From Mycogone perniciosa (lineage: Eukaryota; Ascomycota; Sordariomycetes; Hypocreales; Hypocreaceae): a DNA stretch of 64,000 nucleotides. Positions within the stretch are counted from its first letter, which is position 1; the number at the start of each line of letters is the position of its first letter. The translations under genes were made by a program, and so were the position numbers. The notes below the pieces were generated by a model. The model ran no database searches. It saw only the letters and a program-made list of their open reading frames with translations, and was not told the origin of the DNA. The stretch is taken from assembly GCA_025331125.1 (NCBI GenBank), contig JAOALB010000057.1:226155-290154 (forward strand), in the 5' to 3' direction. Shown here piece after piece: positions 12,225-23,096 of this stretch.

Positions 12225-14198
12225 ATGTCCGGCTACAGCACCGCCTTCATGTACTCGAGCGCAATCGCCCTGCCTCTGCCTCTGCCTCTGCCCCTCGACA
12301 GGCTGGACAAGACACAATCAAGCGCTCGCCTACAACGACGAGAGCGACGTCAAGAAGCTCGAGCTGCTGCTGCGCGTCGTCGCTCGCCCCAGAAGAAGAC
12401 GAAGCATTCGCAGTCCGATTCGAGAAGCTCCAGCAGCGGCCAGAGCCAGAGCCAGGTCAGCAGCTGTCGCCCGTCGCACGAGACAGCGCTGTCCTCGGTC
12501 CTGCATCACTGGAACGGCCCCGCCGCCGCTGCTACAGGTGCTACTAGTCGTAGTAGTAGTAGCACTACTACTGCTTCTACTGCTTCTCCTATGACCGCCG
12601 CCGCCTCCGCCGTGGGGCACGACGATTCCCATTTGCAGCTCTTCAAAGCATCATCATCTACCGGTTCTGCTGCTGCCAACAACTCCAATCTCGGCCCCCC
12701 TCCGAGTCCATCTACTGCCGCTGCCGCTGCTGCTGCTACTGCTACTATTACTGCTACTATTACTACTACCATTACTGCTGGTACTAGCAAAACTGCGAAA
12801 GCCTTCACCCGCATGCATCGTGTCAGGCCCAACAACGACGCCCTGCTCTCGTCCATCGACCTGAGAAATGCATTGTCGTCGCACCCAACAGAGCCGCACG
12901 ACGCGAGCGGCAGCAGCAGTAGGCCCGCCACGGTTAGACAAATGAGCGGCCTTACTACCTGCGCTGAGTCTATCTCGTCCGCCAGCTGCAACACGTCCAT
13001 CTCCGCCCGTACCATGATCTCGACCGAGCGCCCTGCTGCTGCGGACACGCGACGCCTTGTCCAGCGGAACGGACGAACCTACGTCAACGACACAAGCCTG
13101 CCGTACCCCCTCCCCTCCGACCTGACCGAACTGCACAGACAGACACTGCGCACGCTGCTGCTCATCCAGGTCTTCGGCGCGCCAGTATGTTCCCCGTCCC
13201 TGACGAAAAAGCCCCCCCAGCGGGTTTTGGAGATTGGATGCGGTTCGGGATTCTGGAGCATGATGTGTCACCAGTACTTCAAGGGTCGGGGGCACGGCGG
13301 AATATCCTTCACGGGCATAGACATTGCGCCATTGGCTGTGGGCAGCAATACCGACATGCCTCCCGAGGCTATGAAACCCGACCAAGATATGAACTGGACC
13401 TTTGTCAAGCACGACCTTCGCGCTATTCCTTGGCCGCTACCATCCGCGGAATACGATCTCATCATGGTCAAGGATATGAGCTTGGCGACTACCAACATGC
13501 AGAATCAACTTTTCATTGACGAGTACATCCGCCTACTTAAACCAGGTGGTACTCTGGAGATTTGGGAGTCAGACCACCTCATTCGCATGCTCAGGCCCCA
13601 TATCCCGGGCGCCAGTGTTTCGGTCGAGGACACCGATGAACAGCTTGTGGCCGCAAGTCTGGGCGCCTATGTCATGAACGCAAATACTCCTCTTTCCGGC
13701 CCCCTAAATGGCTACCTCGTGGAATATAACCAATGGGTCTCACGCGCACTCGAGAGTCGGGATCTCAGTCCTGTTCCCTGCACTCTTATAGGGCCAGTGC
13801 TTCTCCAGGAGTCCGAGACCCTTGCTGATGTTCGGTCGCGGCGTTTAGCCATCCCGCTCAGCGAAGTGCGTTGGGAGCGGGAGGGTGTTGGTGGCATTAT
13901 TACCAAGGATGGCAAGCCACACACCGAGTCCAAGGGCAAAGAGCCGCCGATCCCAAGGGTGGGACGGGAGGCGCTGACGGCCGGACAGATTGCGCTGCGT
14001 CAGACGGCGCTGCTGACTGTGGTGCAGCAAGTGCAGGCACTGGAACCCATCTTGCGCGAGGTCAGTGGTAAGAGCCAGGATGAGTGGGATGGGTGGCTGA
14101 GCAAGATGATGGGTGATTTAATGAGTGAGAGCGGTACGAGCTGGGGAGAGTGTCTTGAGGTTGGGGCGTGGTATGCGAAGAAGAAGAAGGCAATTTGA
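12225..14198 (+). CDS. SAM-dependent methyltransferase domain protein with long low-complexity N-terminus
   Basis: This is a single exon of 657 residues. The frame opens earlier with GTG at 12141, but the first ATG is 12225. Residues 1 to about 270 are low complexity: Ser, Ala and Thr runs and basic patches (RRERRQEARAAAARRR), probably disordered. From about residue 285 there is a Rossmann methyltransferase: motif I VLEIGCGSGFW at about 334-344, an acidic SFTGIDIAP motif II, a YDLIMVKDMS motif near 405 and LLKPGGTLEIWE near 440. These are SAM-binding motifs. The C-terminal 200 residues are specific to this fungal family. The substrate is unknown; the fold resembles the LaeA/Erg6-like methyltransferase superfamily, but nothing here fixes a small-molecule or protein target. 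Confidence 0.85.
   Translation: MSGYSTAFMYSSAIALPLPLPLPLDRLDKTQSSARLQRRERRQEARAAAARRRSPQKKTKHSQSDSRSSSSGQSQSQVSSCRPSHETALSSVLHHWNGPAAAATGATSRSSSSTTTASTASPMTAAASAVGHDDSHLQLFKASSSTGSAAANNSNLGPPPSPSTAAAAAAATATITATITTTITAGTSKTAKAFTRMHRVRPNNDALLSSIDLRNALSSHPTEPHDASGSSSRPATVRQMSGLTTCAESISSASCNTSISARTMISTERPAAADTRRLVQRNGRTYVNDTSLPYPLPSDLTELHRQTLRTLLLIQVFGAPVCSPSLTKKPPQRVLEIGCGSGFWSMMCHQYFKGRGHGGISFTGIDIAPLAVGSNTDMPPEAMKPDQDMNWTFVKHDLRAIPWPLPSAEYDLIMVKDMSLATTNMQNQLFIDEYIRLLKPGGTLEIWESDHLIRMLRPHIPGASVSVEDTDEQLVAASLGAYVMNANTPLSGPLNGYLVEYNQWVSRALESRDLSPVPCTLIGPVLLQESETLADVRSRRLAIPLSEVRWEREGVGGIITKDGKPHTESKGKEPPIPRVGREALTAGQIALRQTALLTVVQQVQALEPILREVSGKSQDEWDGWLSKMMGDLMSESGTSWGECLEVGAWYAKKKKAI
12541..12779 (+). 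repeat. Trinucleotide-rich low-complexity tracts inside the methyltransferase gene
   Basis: There are two runs: TAG/TAC-type repeats around 12541-12583 encoding Ser/Thr, and CTG/CTA/CCG/ATT repeats around 12714-12779 encoding Ala/Thr. They are in frame and give homopolymeric Ser, Ala and Thr stretches. Such tracts commonly vary in length between strains. Confidence 0.7.
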
Positions 14199-14948
14199 TG
14201 AGTTATGGTTACGAACGATCGGCTTGGAATAACAGCGGTTTTATTGCGATTTATTTATTGCGATTTATTTATGGCGCCATGATTCACGCGACCCCGTCCA
14301 ACTCTTGCTCGCATTACTGCCAAATTACTCGAGGGAGCGCGAGCAACCATCGTTTTACGCATCGGCATCGTATCGCTTCCTCAGCGTTCGATATCGCTTC
14401 AAATAGTACCTATAATGTCCCCAAAAATATTAGTTCCCCTGATACTGAGTTGAGTAGGAAGGCGGGAAATGGGGGAAAAGAGAATGAATATGGAACAGAT
14501 AAGTCTCTGTTACAGTTGTGCAAACAAAGAATGGAAATGACGAGATGAAGAGGGTGTAGAGAAGGATTTGATATGCATTTTCGGGATGAGAGGGCAAAAG
14601 GAAGGCGGTTAGGCAACTATTATAGACTGGGTGGCGTGATGGATATTCCTGTGTTTGATGCTTTGTTTTTGTTTCTTTCAGAAAATCTCTGGATTTTTGA
14701 ATAGGATTATTGGATTTGGGATGTCTTCGACTCGTTGCACCAATGATTGAAATGCATCTAACGTCTCAAAGATTAGGTAGCCTTGTCTTCTAGACCAAAT
14801 GGCAATTGGCTTAGACTTGGCCCAATAGCCCAAGGAGAACTGCTCCATAGATCTGTTGAATGTCCCATGACCATCTAATGCGAGACGGGTGTGTGCATAG
14901 TGAGGTAGGCCGACATAAAAGCAAACAGCTTGAAAATGGACAGATTGC
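14199..14948. other. Intergenic / 3' regions
   Basis: This holds the 3' UTR of the methyltransferase and the downstream side of the LYR gene. A 107-codon minus-strand frame (14678-15001) overlaps the last LYR exon and intron. Its part below 14880 could be an alternative final exon of the LYR gene (acceptor near 14850), but the encoded peptide does not look like the expected C-terminus. Confidence 0.35.
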
Positions 14949-15383
14949 TTACAATGCTTCAATTTCTGGAAAAAAGTTAGTCGATTCCGTTGTTGTAGCA
15001 TTAACGAAAGAGCATTTTAAAATGAAAGACGTGAGAAAAATACCTTTCTTCACAAATTCTGCTTGTTTGATGCCTGAGCGAATCTTGTCCTCATCTCGCT
15101 CATTTGCCTGAGCCATGAACGCGCGGTGTAGACGAGGGCGGAAGTAGTCATATCCTAGAGGGTAGTCTCTACCGAGGAAGAGGAGTTCTGTTTATTATAA
15201 TTAATAATGTATGGGGATTAGAGAAGGTGGTGGATAGTATTAATGCTTGTAAGGGAAGCAGATGAAAGGACAGTCTTGGGCAAGGTGAGATAATGGAGTG
15301 ATGGGCTTGGAATTTATGAGGATAGACGGACCTTTGTATATGGCAATAACTTGCCACCTCAGATTTTGGTTTGGACTTGGCAT
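14949..15383 (-). CDS. LYR-motif protein resembling ETFRF1/LYRM5, three short exons
   Basis: The exons are 15383..15332, 15187..15044 and 14965..14949. They are joined across a GTCCGT..AACAG intron of 144 nt and a GTATTT..TCCAG intron of 78 nt. The product (70 residues) contains AIYKELLFLGRDYPLGYDYF, then RLHRAFMAQANERDED and EFVKKEIEAL. This matches the LYR-family layout of the electron-transfer-flavoprotein regulator ETFRF1: a Y-K motif, L-GRDYP, and EFV-KE-EAL. These proteins act in the mitochondrial matrix with an acyl-carrier protein. Oddity: family members continue with a Y-x-L-R-K-Y basic tail of about 15-20 residues. Here the frame stops directly after EAL. A GTAAGC donor overlaps that stop, so a further exon may exist, but I could not find one coding the tail. 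Confidence 0.75.
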
Positions 15384-15495
15384 GTTCGATTATGAGGATG
15401 CATATTATAGATGAATTGGAACAAAGGCGTTAGCTCATCACGGATTGTTGAACGGTTCAAAACTCATTACGAAGTATTATTACAGATCTTGAACA

Positions 15496-16677
15496 ATGAA
15501 GGGAAGCCCCGCCGCTTCAGCCACCGCAGTTCAATCTGTAAAGGCTGAGGCGCAAGGTCAAGCCACACATCCAACAGCCGAGCACGTCATATCAAAATCC
15601 CGCCAACTCTCCCGACTTCAGGAGCACCCCCAATCTCGAATTGCAATTCCCTATTTCACTCATCGCTGGATTCCGAACGATGATGACGATGAAGATACCG
15701 CGCCTCGCCCCCGCGCTGGAGGCCTTCCCGACTTTGCGGCGCTTTCCCGCCATGCGACCCCGTAACCTCGCCCAGATCCCCATCGGATGCCGCCGCTCTG
15801 CGATCGATGCCCCGACGTTGCAGCATGGTGTGTTGCATTTATATAATGACCTTGGTGTACTTGTCTACGCGGGATGTTCGCCAAGTCAAGTTACGCGCAT
15901 TGGTGATATACTGCAACAGGTCGTGTCGTGGGGAGGGATCGGAGGAGTAGTGTCAATGTTGGATGGGCAGGAGGAGAAGAGGAGGAGTGATGAACCTATA
16001 AAGGCGGGTGGCCTCCTTGACAAACTCAGTGTAGGGAGTGTTAGTTTTACCTGGAGGGAGGATGTCGAGGAAGAGAAAGTAACTGAACTGAATTGCGTAA
16101 CAGAGAGGGCATATCGAGAGCAGTGAACTATCACGACGCGCGGTGCAGCGATGCGACAAAATATTGCAAGAATTGAAAGAGACGTTGACGCCTGAGTATA
16201 AGGATCTGATTACTACATCTAAATATAATGATTTGCCCAATGTTCTTCCGCGTGGGAAAATAGCACATGTATGTATGCTATGCTGTTGGAACCATCATCC
16301 AGGTAGCTAACTTGAGTCTTTTGTAGGAGACGGTTAATGGCCCGCGTCCACTCCCCATCGAATCATTCAGCTCCTTATACATTGCTCGACCCCCACCTGG
16401 AGTCCTCAACACTACCGAACGACGCGCTGTAGGAGAAACGCGGTTCTTCACCGTCGGGACGGGAACATACCTTGGTGGTACTCTGGTCGAGTACGTGATG
16501 TGGAAAGGGGACAGAGAGGAGCACATAAATCCCTTCTGGCGCCTTGGGAAAGTAGAGGAGAAAAAGGAACCTAGCAGAGAGGTGCTTGGGGGGGTTATGG
16601 AGAGGGTGATGGTACCGCTGTGGGAGATGGAGAGGCAGGTTTGGGCAGATGAGGTTGAGAAGGGAAATGAGCAATAA
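15496..16677 (+). CDS. Unidentified multi-exon protein; last two exons well supported, middle unresolved
   Basis: I do not recognise this gene. The most secure part is the 3' end: an exon from 16104 (after AACAG) to 16268 encoding SRRAVQRCDKILQELKETL and TPEYKDLITTSKYNDLP, a 58-nt intron (GTATGT..TGTAG), and a last exon 16327..16677. The last exon encodes ARPPPGVLNTTERRAVGE, a glycine-rich stretch TVGTGTYLGGTLVEYVMW that could be a membrane segment, and a charged tail ending EVEKGNEQ. Upstream, an ATG at 15496 opens an 89-codon frame with an acidic NDDDDED stretch that ends at 15765. A different frame (15641-16126) covers the middle. A plausible join is ..DKLS at about 16030 (GTAGGG donor) to 16104. 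The link between the first frame and the middle is not resolved; cDNA would settle it. Confidence 0.5.
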
Positions 16678-19600
16678 TGGAAAAGGGACATGATGGCGGC
16701 GACTGGTGGATATGTACTTGTGTATGCTTTTTTTGCGTAGAGTCCTGGAGGGAAATATGAATGTATAACGGCGTGCCTAGGTAACGATAGATCCAGATGA
16801 TAGGCTTTAGGAATTGAGATACCCTCCTGAAAAGGTATTAAGAAAAGGAACTTGAATTCCATGTTTTTTTATGCCTGCATTATTCGTCCTGATATACGCG
16901 ACAGCGACAGGTTTATACCACAATATGTCTAGCGAAGCATCTACCAAATTAATCATGACCATCTTGCTTGCATATAAAACACAAGTGTATCAAGTCCCTA
17001 TTACTCTATGCACTACTTCGTATACCCACCAAGTAGTACTATCACTCCTTTATAAATGGAGATGAATGAGGATCCAAATAAAACAGGGGACGGCCTTTTT
17101 GGTGTTTATGTGACAAGGGATAAGCTAGGTGTTGGTTCACATCCGGTGTACTTTGTAGATGAGTGGCTATAGATAGGTAGATAATAGTCGACAAAAACAG
17201 TCCCCTTGTTGTATTATAATACGTCGCACCAAGACTAACTCATCTGGTTTGCAGTGATTGGTGGGCGAATAGACGGGGAAACATCTGTCGGGTGGCCGTC
17301 CGTGTATATGGTGGTGCCCTCTGAGATCTACGGATACGTCCGCCGCGCCTTTCGCTTATTCAAAACACCATTCATGGCCATGGTAGCGTAGCATCTTGGA
17401 CAAAATCGTATGTAGTCCTGTAAACGAGGCCTTACAACAGGATGTCTCCCATGGCGTCATCCACTGCCGTGAAGTCGGCATTGGTGTGTGGGCTTTGTTT
17501 ATTTGCCGGGATGGTGTGACGGCAGCCCTCCTGAGCAACACCTCCGCGCTGGCCGCTGATCGGCTAACAAACAGATGCGGGCCTATCGCGAGCGAGCTCC
17601 TCAAACGCGCGTCGAAACACTGGCCCGATCATTCGCGGGGTATCTGTCATGATTTGCGAGATTGGGAGGGGCAGAGTAACAAACCCTGTCATGCGTCTGG
17701 CCATCGCCGGCGCTTCTCAACGCTCTCTCACCGCTGACTTGATACTGCACGGAGGTGCAGCAGGCCCTCTCTGTCTAGGCAGTCAGACAGCGCTTGATGG
17801 CGGATATTTCGAAGTGGCAAAGAATATAGCTCGTATTACTACTTCGTACATACTGCTCTTCTCTTGTATGCACTGTCAGCTCAGTAGTATGACAAAACGG
17901 TCATCGCGCGTGGTGGCGCAAAAGGCCCAAGGTAATCGGAGAATTTTATACGTCGGCTCGTCCTCAATTAGCATCGCCCTGCTTCTCTTAGTCACTTTCT
18001 AAATCGTAAGAAGCGGTCAATAAAGATCTCGGGATGCCGTGCTAGTAGATCTGATACTTTGGAATCCATCACAGCTTCTGTTTTCAAGGCCCTCAACCTC
18101 AAGGCAACACCTTACTCGTGCAGTGTCAGGATCGGCAGTGGAGAATTGAGAAGCGTTGTGTCGGTGTGTTTCCGATGCGACCAAGCGCGACCTCCACTCT
18201 GCTTCAGGAAATTAGTCTCCATTCTGTCAGATTTTTCCCTTTAGCGCTCTTTTTGCTGTGAGTTGGTGTGTGAAGCATCGTTGCATCTGGAATGCATTCG
18301 TTCGACTGGTTGGAGGAGCGGCTCTTACGGGAGCCATCTGAAAGCGGGGGGCGGTACGGAGTACTCCGTCCTAGGTACATATGTACTCTTGATGGACTTG
18401 CACGTGCTAAATGCGGAAGTACAAAGAGATATTCCGTACAAAATACCTCGTATTTGCCCGCAGCACTCCCTGCGCCAAGGTACTATACGAGTATGTATAT
18501 AGATACATGGCATGATTTGGTTCTTTCAACCAAAGTCCCAAATAGGATGCTACTATTCTTTCATGTTTCGCCGGGAATGGGACGAGGCAGATTCATGACC
18601 TTTTTTGCCAAGTCATGCGGACAAACAGACAAGGGCTCCCCGAAACAGCCTAGCAAAGACGTCAGACCATTGGCTGGTAGCCACTTTCGTCAGAACGCGT
18701 GGTACCTACGGAGTACCACTAGCAAAAAGCTTAACATCCCCTGGCTGGCCTGCCAGTCAGCGTGTATTACTTGCAGGATTGCAGTAATAGAGGTACCTCG
18801 TATACTAAATAGAAAGTACCTGTTTAGTCAGAGAAGGGAGAGCCGCAAGCCTCAATCAAATCCTGAGGCGTGACGACAGAACAAATAATAAAGTAAAATA
18901 AAAAAGGCATATTAGTGAGATTAGGGATTTACTGTAAATTTGGGCTTCCGGAAGTGCCGGAACCGTTGCCAAAGCCAGTTTACTGCTCCTTTATACTCAC
19001 TTTTTCTCACTTCACAATCGACATTCTTGCTTTGCTTAGCAGTGCAATGCTCGTACCTACTCAGGTACCTAGTAGTACTCCATGATAGGATTACCTTAGT
19101 ACCTCGTACAGGGCATGTTACTGTACGTGCGCTGCAGTATATTTGTATTTTTAGGCACCATCCTTCACAGTCAGGTTACATACTAGGCAGTTCGACCTGC
19201 CTTTTTTTATAATGTACTCCGTATGTACTTCGTATTTACGGAGTACTTTGTAGCCCGTAACACAGGAATAGATTGTTTCCTGTTGCAAATGTATGTTGGT
19301 AGCAGCATGCTCAGTTGCCGGCATGGATATTAATTGCCGGTCGGTATTCATGGGTCGGATACTTTCGTTTCCCACAGCCAGCACAATCATGTAGTAGTAC
19401 CTGTACAAGGACGACTACGGAGTACCGAAATTGGTACTATCTTTTGCCTTAGTGCTGCTAATGTAGCTTAGCCGTTGCTTGCCTGTTTATGTACGGAGTA
19501 TACTACTACTACTAGTTGGCAGAATCGCGGGAACCTGCGCCTCTATTCAAACATCTGCCTTGCCAGAATTATGGAATCCTCTGCAGGAAGCTATCCTCTA

Positions 19601-20240
19601 GTTTCGCCCTCTGACCTCCGTGACATGACAACCGGACAGCGGCTGACCTAAAAGGTTTATAGAGTACTGCCTGTCGGTGATACATCCGGCACTCCTCCAA
19701 AATCTCCACCGGCCCTCTGTTAGCGTGCTGTAGAGGGTAGATCAGGTCCCGCCCTAGCGTTTCCTATGCCCTGGAAGAAGCCCAGACGCTGCAAAAAAGA
19801 GCCCTGTAAAAAGGTACTTGCTCCCGCTACCACGCGCTCCATAATATTCCCCGGCTGGTTCGTGGGAGCAGCTTTAGGTTTCCTTTCTTTTCGCTTCCAA
19901 TCTCTGACCACTTCTTACTTCCCAAAATCACTCCCTCACATAGGTAAACAACAACAACAATAACAACAACCAGAGGACAACATCGGCAGCCACAACCGCC
20001 CGATCATCGCGGACACCAAAACAAATACCGACAGCGATCGCGAGTTTCCTTCGCAGCAGCCGTCGAATCGCATGTTGCCCAAGGCCTGAGAATACGCTCC
20101 CTTTCGCCCCCGCCAACCTCCCGCACAGTCGTTCTCAAACCCGCACGCGCAATTGAATCTTGTCCCGCTGCTGCTGGCCCTGGCCTTGAAAGAGGCTCTT
20201 GGGGTTGTCTGGCAGTCAGTGGGGTAGAGAAACGCTGCGC
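16678..20240. other. Intergenic, about 3.6 kb, motif-rich
   Basis: No reading frame looks coding. The region has one of the densest sets of the TACGGAGTAC-type palindromic motif in the window (about 18356, 18711, 19215-19245, 19425, 19491). The last 300 bases, with CAA/CAACAA repeats near 19949-19970, are likely the 5' UTR of the acrB-like gene. Frames at 17396-18002 have no domain or codon bias. Confidence 0.5.
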
Positions 20241-23096
20241 ATGCCTCGCGCGTCAGGTTCGGGCAAGAGACATTCAGGCGGCGCTGGTCATCGCGATACC
20301 AAGCATGAGAATGGGCTCGTAGGCCCGACGAAACGAGTCGCAGGCAGAAAGAGCCTCAACCACCTCGAAGGCCCTGCGAAGGCCGCCGACCATGGCGCCG
20401 GCCACGCAGGGCCGCAGCTTCCACCTCACCCCGTCGCCAACGGCGTCTCAAAGGGTCACAACGATGTTGCTGCCAGCCACGACAACCGATCCGGCGATGC
20501 TCGCAGGTCCTCTGTCGGCAACTATTCTGAGACTTCGGCATCCGAGTCGTGCAACTCTCAGATGGGGACTAACGGCGGTGTTGTCGACGGCGGCTATCGT
20601 CAGATCGACGTCAACGCAATGAAGAATGCCGATGTGCACCGCGATTCCGGCCCCATTGATATGGTGGCCACCGTGCTCAAGAGTCTCCCAATGCAGGATA
20701 CCCTCGCCATTCTCATTATCCTCATGCAGCTCCCGTCCTTGTCTCTCTCCCTTGTTTACGGAATATTTACCTGCCTCACGTTCGTCCCACCAGTCACTAC
20801 AAGCTCGGGCATCAATCTCAATTTTGCCGAGATTTTTGATGGACACTCCACCATGCCTTCTCTTGTCACCGTCTTGTGTATGGACTTCTTCTTCCTCTTG
20901 GTATGGCTTTTTCTGTGGCAGCCAATTCAGGATGCCATTCTGGATCTTGCTAAACCAGTTATTGCCATCACTCTTGGCGGCGGCATTACTTCGAGGGACG
21001 GCAGCTCCAGGGGCATCACCACTTGCTTTGTTTGGGTCGTGTTGAACCACTTCATCCGCAGCACAAGAGCCCATTGGTCTCGTCTTACGAAATATATCCC
21101 CGAGGATTGGCGCCTACCAACTGCCCTCAGCAGTTCGTTTGAAGCGACGTTCACTATCTACGATAAGAGGAATTGGCTTGCGTGGGTGCGCAGTGGCCTG
21201 GCAATTCATATTCTTACTCAGGGGCTTGTGCGATACATCCGTGAGTGGTATTTGAGAAGGGAGAAGGCTAGTGCTCTAGTCGGTCAGCATGATCCAGAGG
21301 CAGGGAAGCCTTTACTATCTGCTCCTGGGGCTGGCGATGCCGCACACGATCCAGGTTTCAATACCCCCGATACGGAGGCTGGTTTTCCTTCAGTCCCACC
21401 CGCGTCAACAAACAAGAAAAAAAGAAAGCAGAGCACACAGGTACGGCTGCAGCAACCGTTATGGGCGGCGCTCGCCAGCACGAAGATTGTCGTCATGAAG
21501 GAGTACGAGTCGTCACATGTGTCTTCAGAACCCACCGCTACTAACGCAACCGATATTCACAATCTCGGAAGCTCACATCTCAATACACAGCCTAGGCAAA
21601 TATGGATATCGTATATCGGCAGCGACGAAGTTTGTTTCAATACTAGCTACTTTACAGATCCGGATGATGAGGCGCCACCCCCAACAGCCAATGGTCATGC
21701 AATGTCGAGGCCTGCTGGAGTCGACATGTCCAAACCTTTCTACGTCAGGGTCAATAACGCTTTCTGGCAACCCACTCGCATGTTCCCCGTTGAAGAATCG
21801 GATGATATCGCTCGGGAAGGCACCCGCTGGACTGGTGATATCTATGGACTGCGGCCCTCGTCGAAGTACATCTGTGAATTTGTGGATAGTCGGACTGATA
21901 AAGTAGTCTTTTCCACAAGCATTCGCACAGTCAAGGAGCCTATGCGCGAGAACAACAGCACCCCTGTGCCTGTGTCTGGCTCTCAACCATCACTGCAACC
22001 AGACTCTCCTGCAACCACCTTGCGGACCTCCATTGCAGCCGCGGAAGCGAAGCTAGCGGATGAGAAAAATCGACTGAAGACTTGGCGCAAGGAGTGGAAG
22101 AGTCGCATCAATGCCCTCAAAAAGGAGAACGAGCTTACTGACAACCAACTCTCGTCGGCCGGCAACAGTGATGAGAAGTACAAGCAGAAGATCCGCCAGC
22201 AGGAGACTCAGAAGGCCCAAGCTGAGCGTGATACAGAGCGTCTCGCTGACCAGCTCAAGAACTTTGACAGTGCACCTGAACTGCTTGAAAGCAAAAGGAA
22301 GATGGAGCGGGCATACTCGGCCGAGAAGAAACTGTACGATGCAGCTCAACGGAATTTCAAGGAGTACAAGTCAACGCTAGAGAATGAAGTTCAGGGAAAA
22401 GAAATCGAGAAGGCCAACCTGAATACCAGACGCAACAAGATCGCTACCCGCATTGCAAAGGTGGAAAACGAGCTTGCCAACATCAACGACGCCAACAACA
22501 GGGGTCTAAACGAGGCTGACCGCCGGAGACGGGAGCGTGCCCTATGGATGGAGCAGGTCAAGTCGCTCGAGCAAAACTATAACGAACGGCTGACTGAAGT
22601 CTACGTATCCAATTCGGCAAGAAGAGAGCATCTGCGCAACCTCCAGGCTCAACTACATGGTTTCCACCCATATCTCAACTCAGCTAACGGGATGCCCGTT
22701 GAAATGTCCCTCCTTGAACCTACTCATCTTCCCTTCTCGCAACTAAACGCCTGGAACCCCAATCCAACCGCTCCGCCGCATTTCCCATCTGCTATTGGCA
22801 TGTGGAGTTCTCCAGGAGATTTGCTCCCGCCTGCAGGGCAACCTGGCATCTCATCTTGGCATCCTCCGCCCACAGCGCCTGCATTTGAGCCTCGCATTTC
22901 CAAGTCTAGAGGCCGCAGTTCGAGCATGCTTAGCGACGTTAGTGGATTCACCCAGTCTAGCCACGAGGAATCCAGGTCGCCAGTCGGCGCTGCCGCGCGT
23001 CCACTGTACCCGAGGAGGTTCGGCATCAACGGAAGCAGAGGCAGTACCGGTAGTGGCGGTAGTGGCAGCATTGGCGATCCGGCTAGCCCGGCTTGA
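20241..23096 (+). CDS. acrB: acrB-like ubiquitination network signalling protein (membrane and coiled-coil)
   Basis: This is a single exon of 951 residues, starting at the first ATG (MPRASGSGKRHSGG). The frame reaches 20199 only through TTG. Order: a charged N-terminus with a conserved-looking DTKHENGLVGPTKRV block; hydrophobic segments at about residues 145-182, 205-229 and 258-272 that should span a membrane; a mid region with WISYIGSDEVCFN and FYVRVNNAFWQPTRMFPVEE; a long heptad-rich coiled coil at about 594-806; and a Pro/Gly/Ser-rich tail. This matches the layout of the fungal AcrB family, linked in Aspergillus nidulans to acriflavine resistance and ubiquitin-dependent regulation together with the CreB/CreC pathway. 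Its biochemical action is not known. Confidence 0.8.
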   Translation: MPRASGSGKRHSGGAGHRDTKHENGLVGPTKRVAGRKSLNHLEGPAKAADHGAGHAGPQLPPHPVANGVSKGHNDVAASHDNRSGDARRSSVGNYSETSASESCNSQMGTNGGVVDGGYRQIDVNAMKNADVHRDSGPIDMVATVLKSLPMQDTLAILIILMQLPSLSLSLVYGIFTCLTFVPPVTTSSGINLNFAEIFDGHSTMPSLVTVLCMDFFFLLVWLFLWQPIQDAILDLAKPVIAITLGGGITSRDGSSRGITTCFVWVVLNHFIRSTRAHWSRLTKYIPEDWRLPTALSSSFEATFTIYDKRNWLAWVRSGLAIHILTQGLVRYIREWYLRREKASALVGQHDPEAGKPLLSAPGAGDAAHDPGFNTPDTEAGFPSVPPASTNKKKRKQSTQVRLQQPLWAALASTKIVVMKEYESSHVSSEPTATNATDIHNLGSSHLNTQPRQIWISYIGSDEVCFNTSYFTDPDDEAPPPTANGHAMSRPAGVDMSKPFYVRVNNAFWQPTRMFPVEESDDIAREGTRWTGDIYGLRPSSKYICEFVDSRTDKVVFSTSIRTVKEPMRENNSTPVPVSGSQPSLQPDSPATTLRTSIAAAEAKLADEKNRLKTWRKEWKSRINALKKENELTDNQLSSAGNSDEKYKQKIRQQETQKAQAERDTERLADQLKNFDSAPELLESKRKMERAYSAEKKLYDAAQRNFKEYKSTLENEVQGKEIEKANLNTRRNKIATRIAKVENELANINDANNRGLNEADRRRRERALWMEQVKSLEQNYNERLTEVYVSNSARREHLRNLQAQLHGFHPYLNSANGMPVEMSLLEPTHLPFSQLNAWNPNPTAPPHFPSAIGMWSSPGDLLPPAGQPGISSWHPPPTAPAFEPRISKSRGRSSSMLSDVSGFTQSSHEESRSPVGAAARPLYPRRFGINGSRGSTGSGGSGSIGDPASPA

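Noticed and set aside
12506..13412. Long minus-strand frames with Ala/Val/Ser runs
   Set aside because: They are antisense readings of the trinucleotide repeats in the methyltransferase gene.
16278..16862. 194-codon minus-strand frame
   Set aside because: It is antisense to the last exon of the plus-strand gene and shows a Pro/Ser-rich shadow composition.
20199..20240. Upstream start of the acrB-like protein
   Set aside because: It needs a TTG start; the first ATG at 20241 gives the expected N-terminus.
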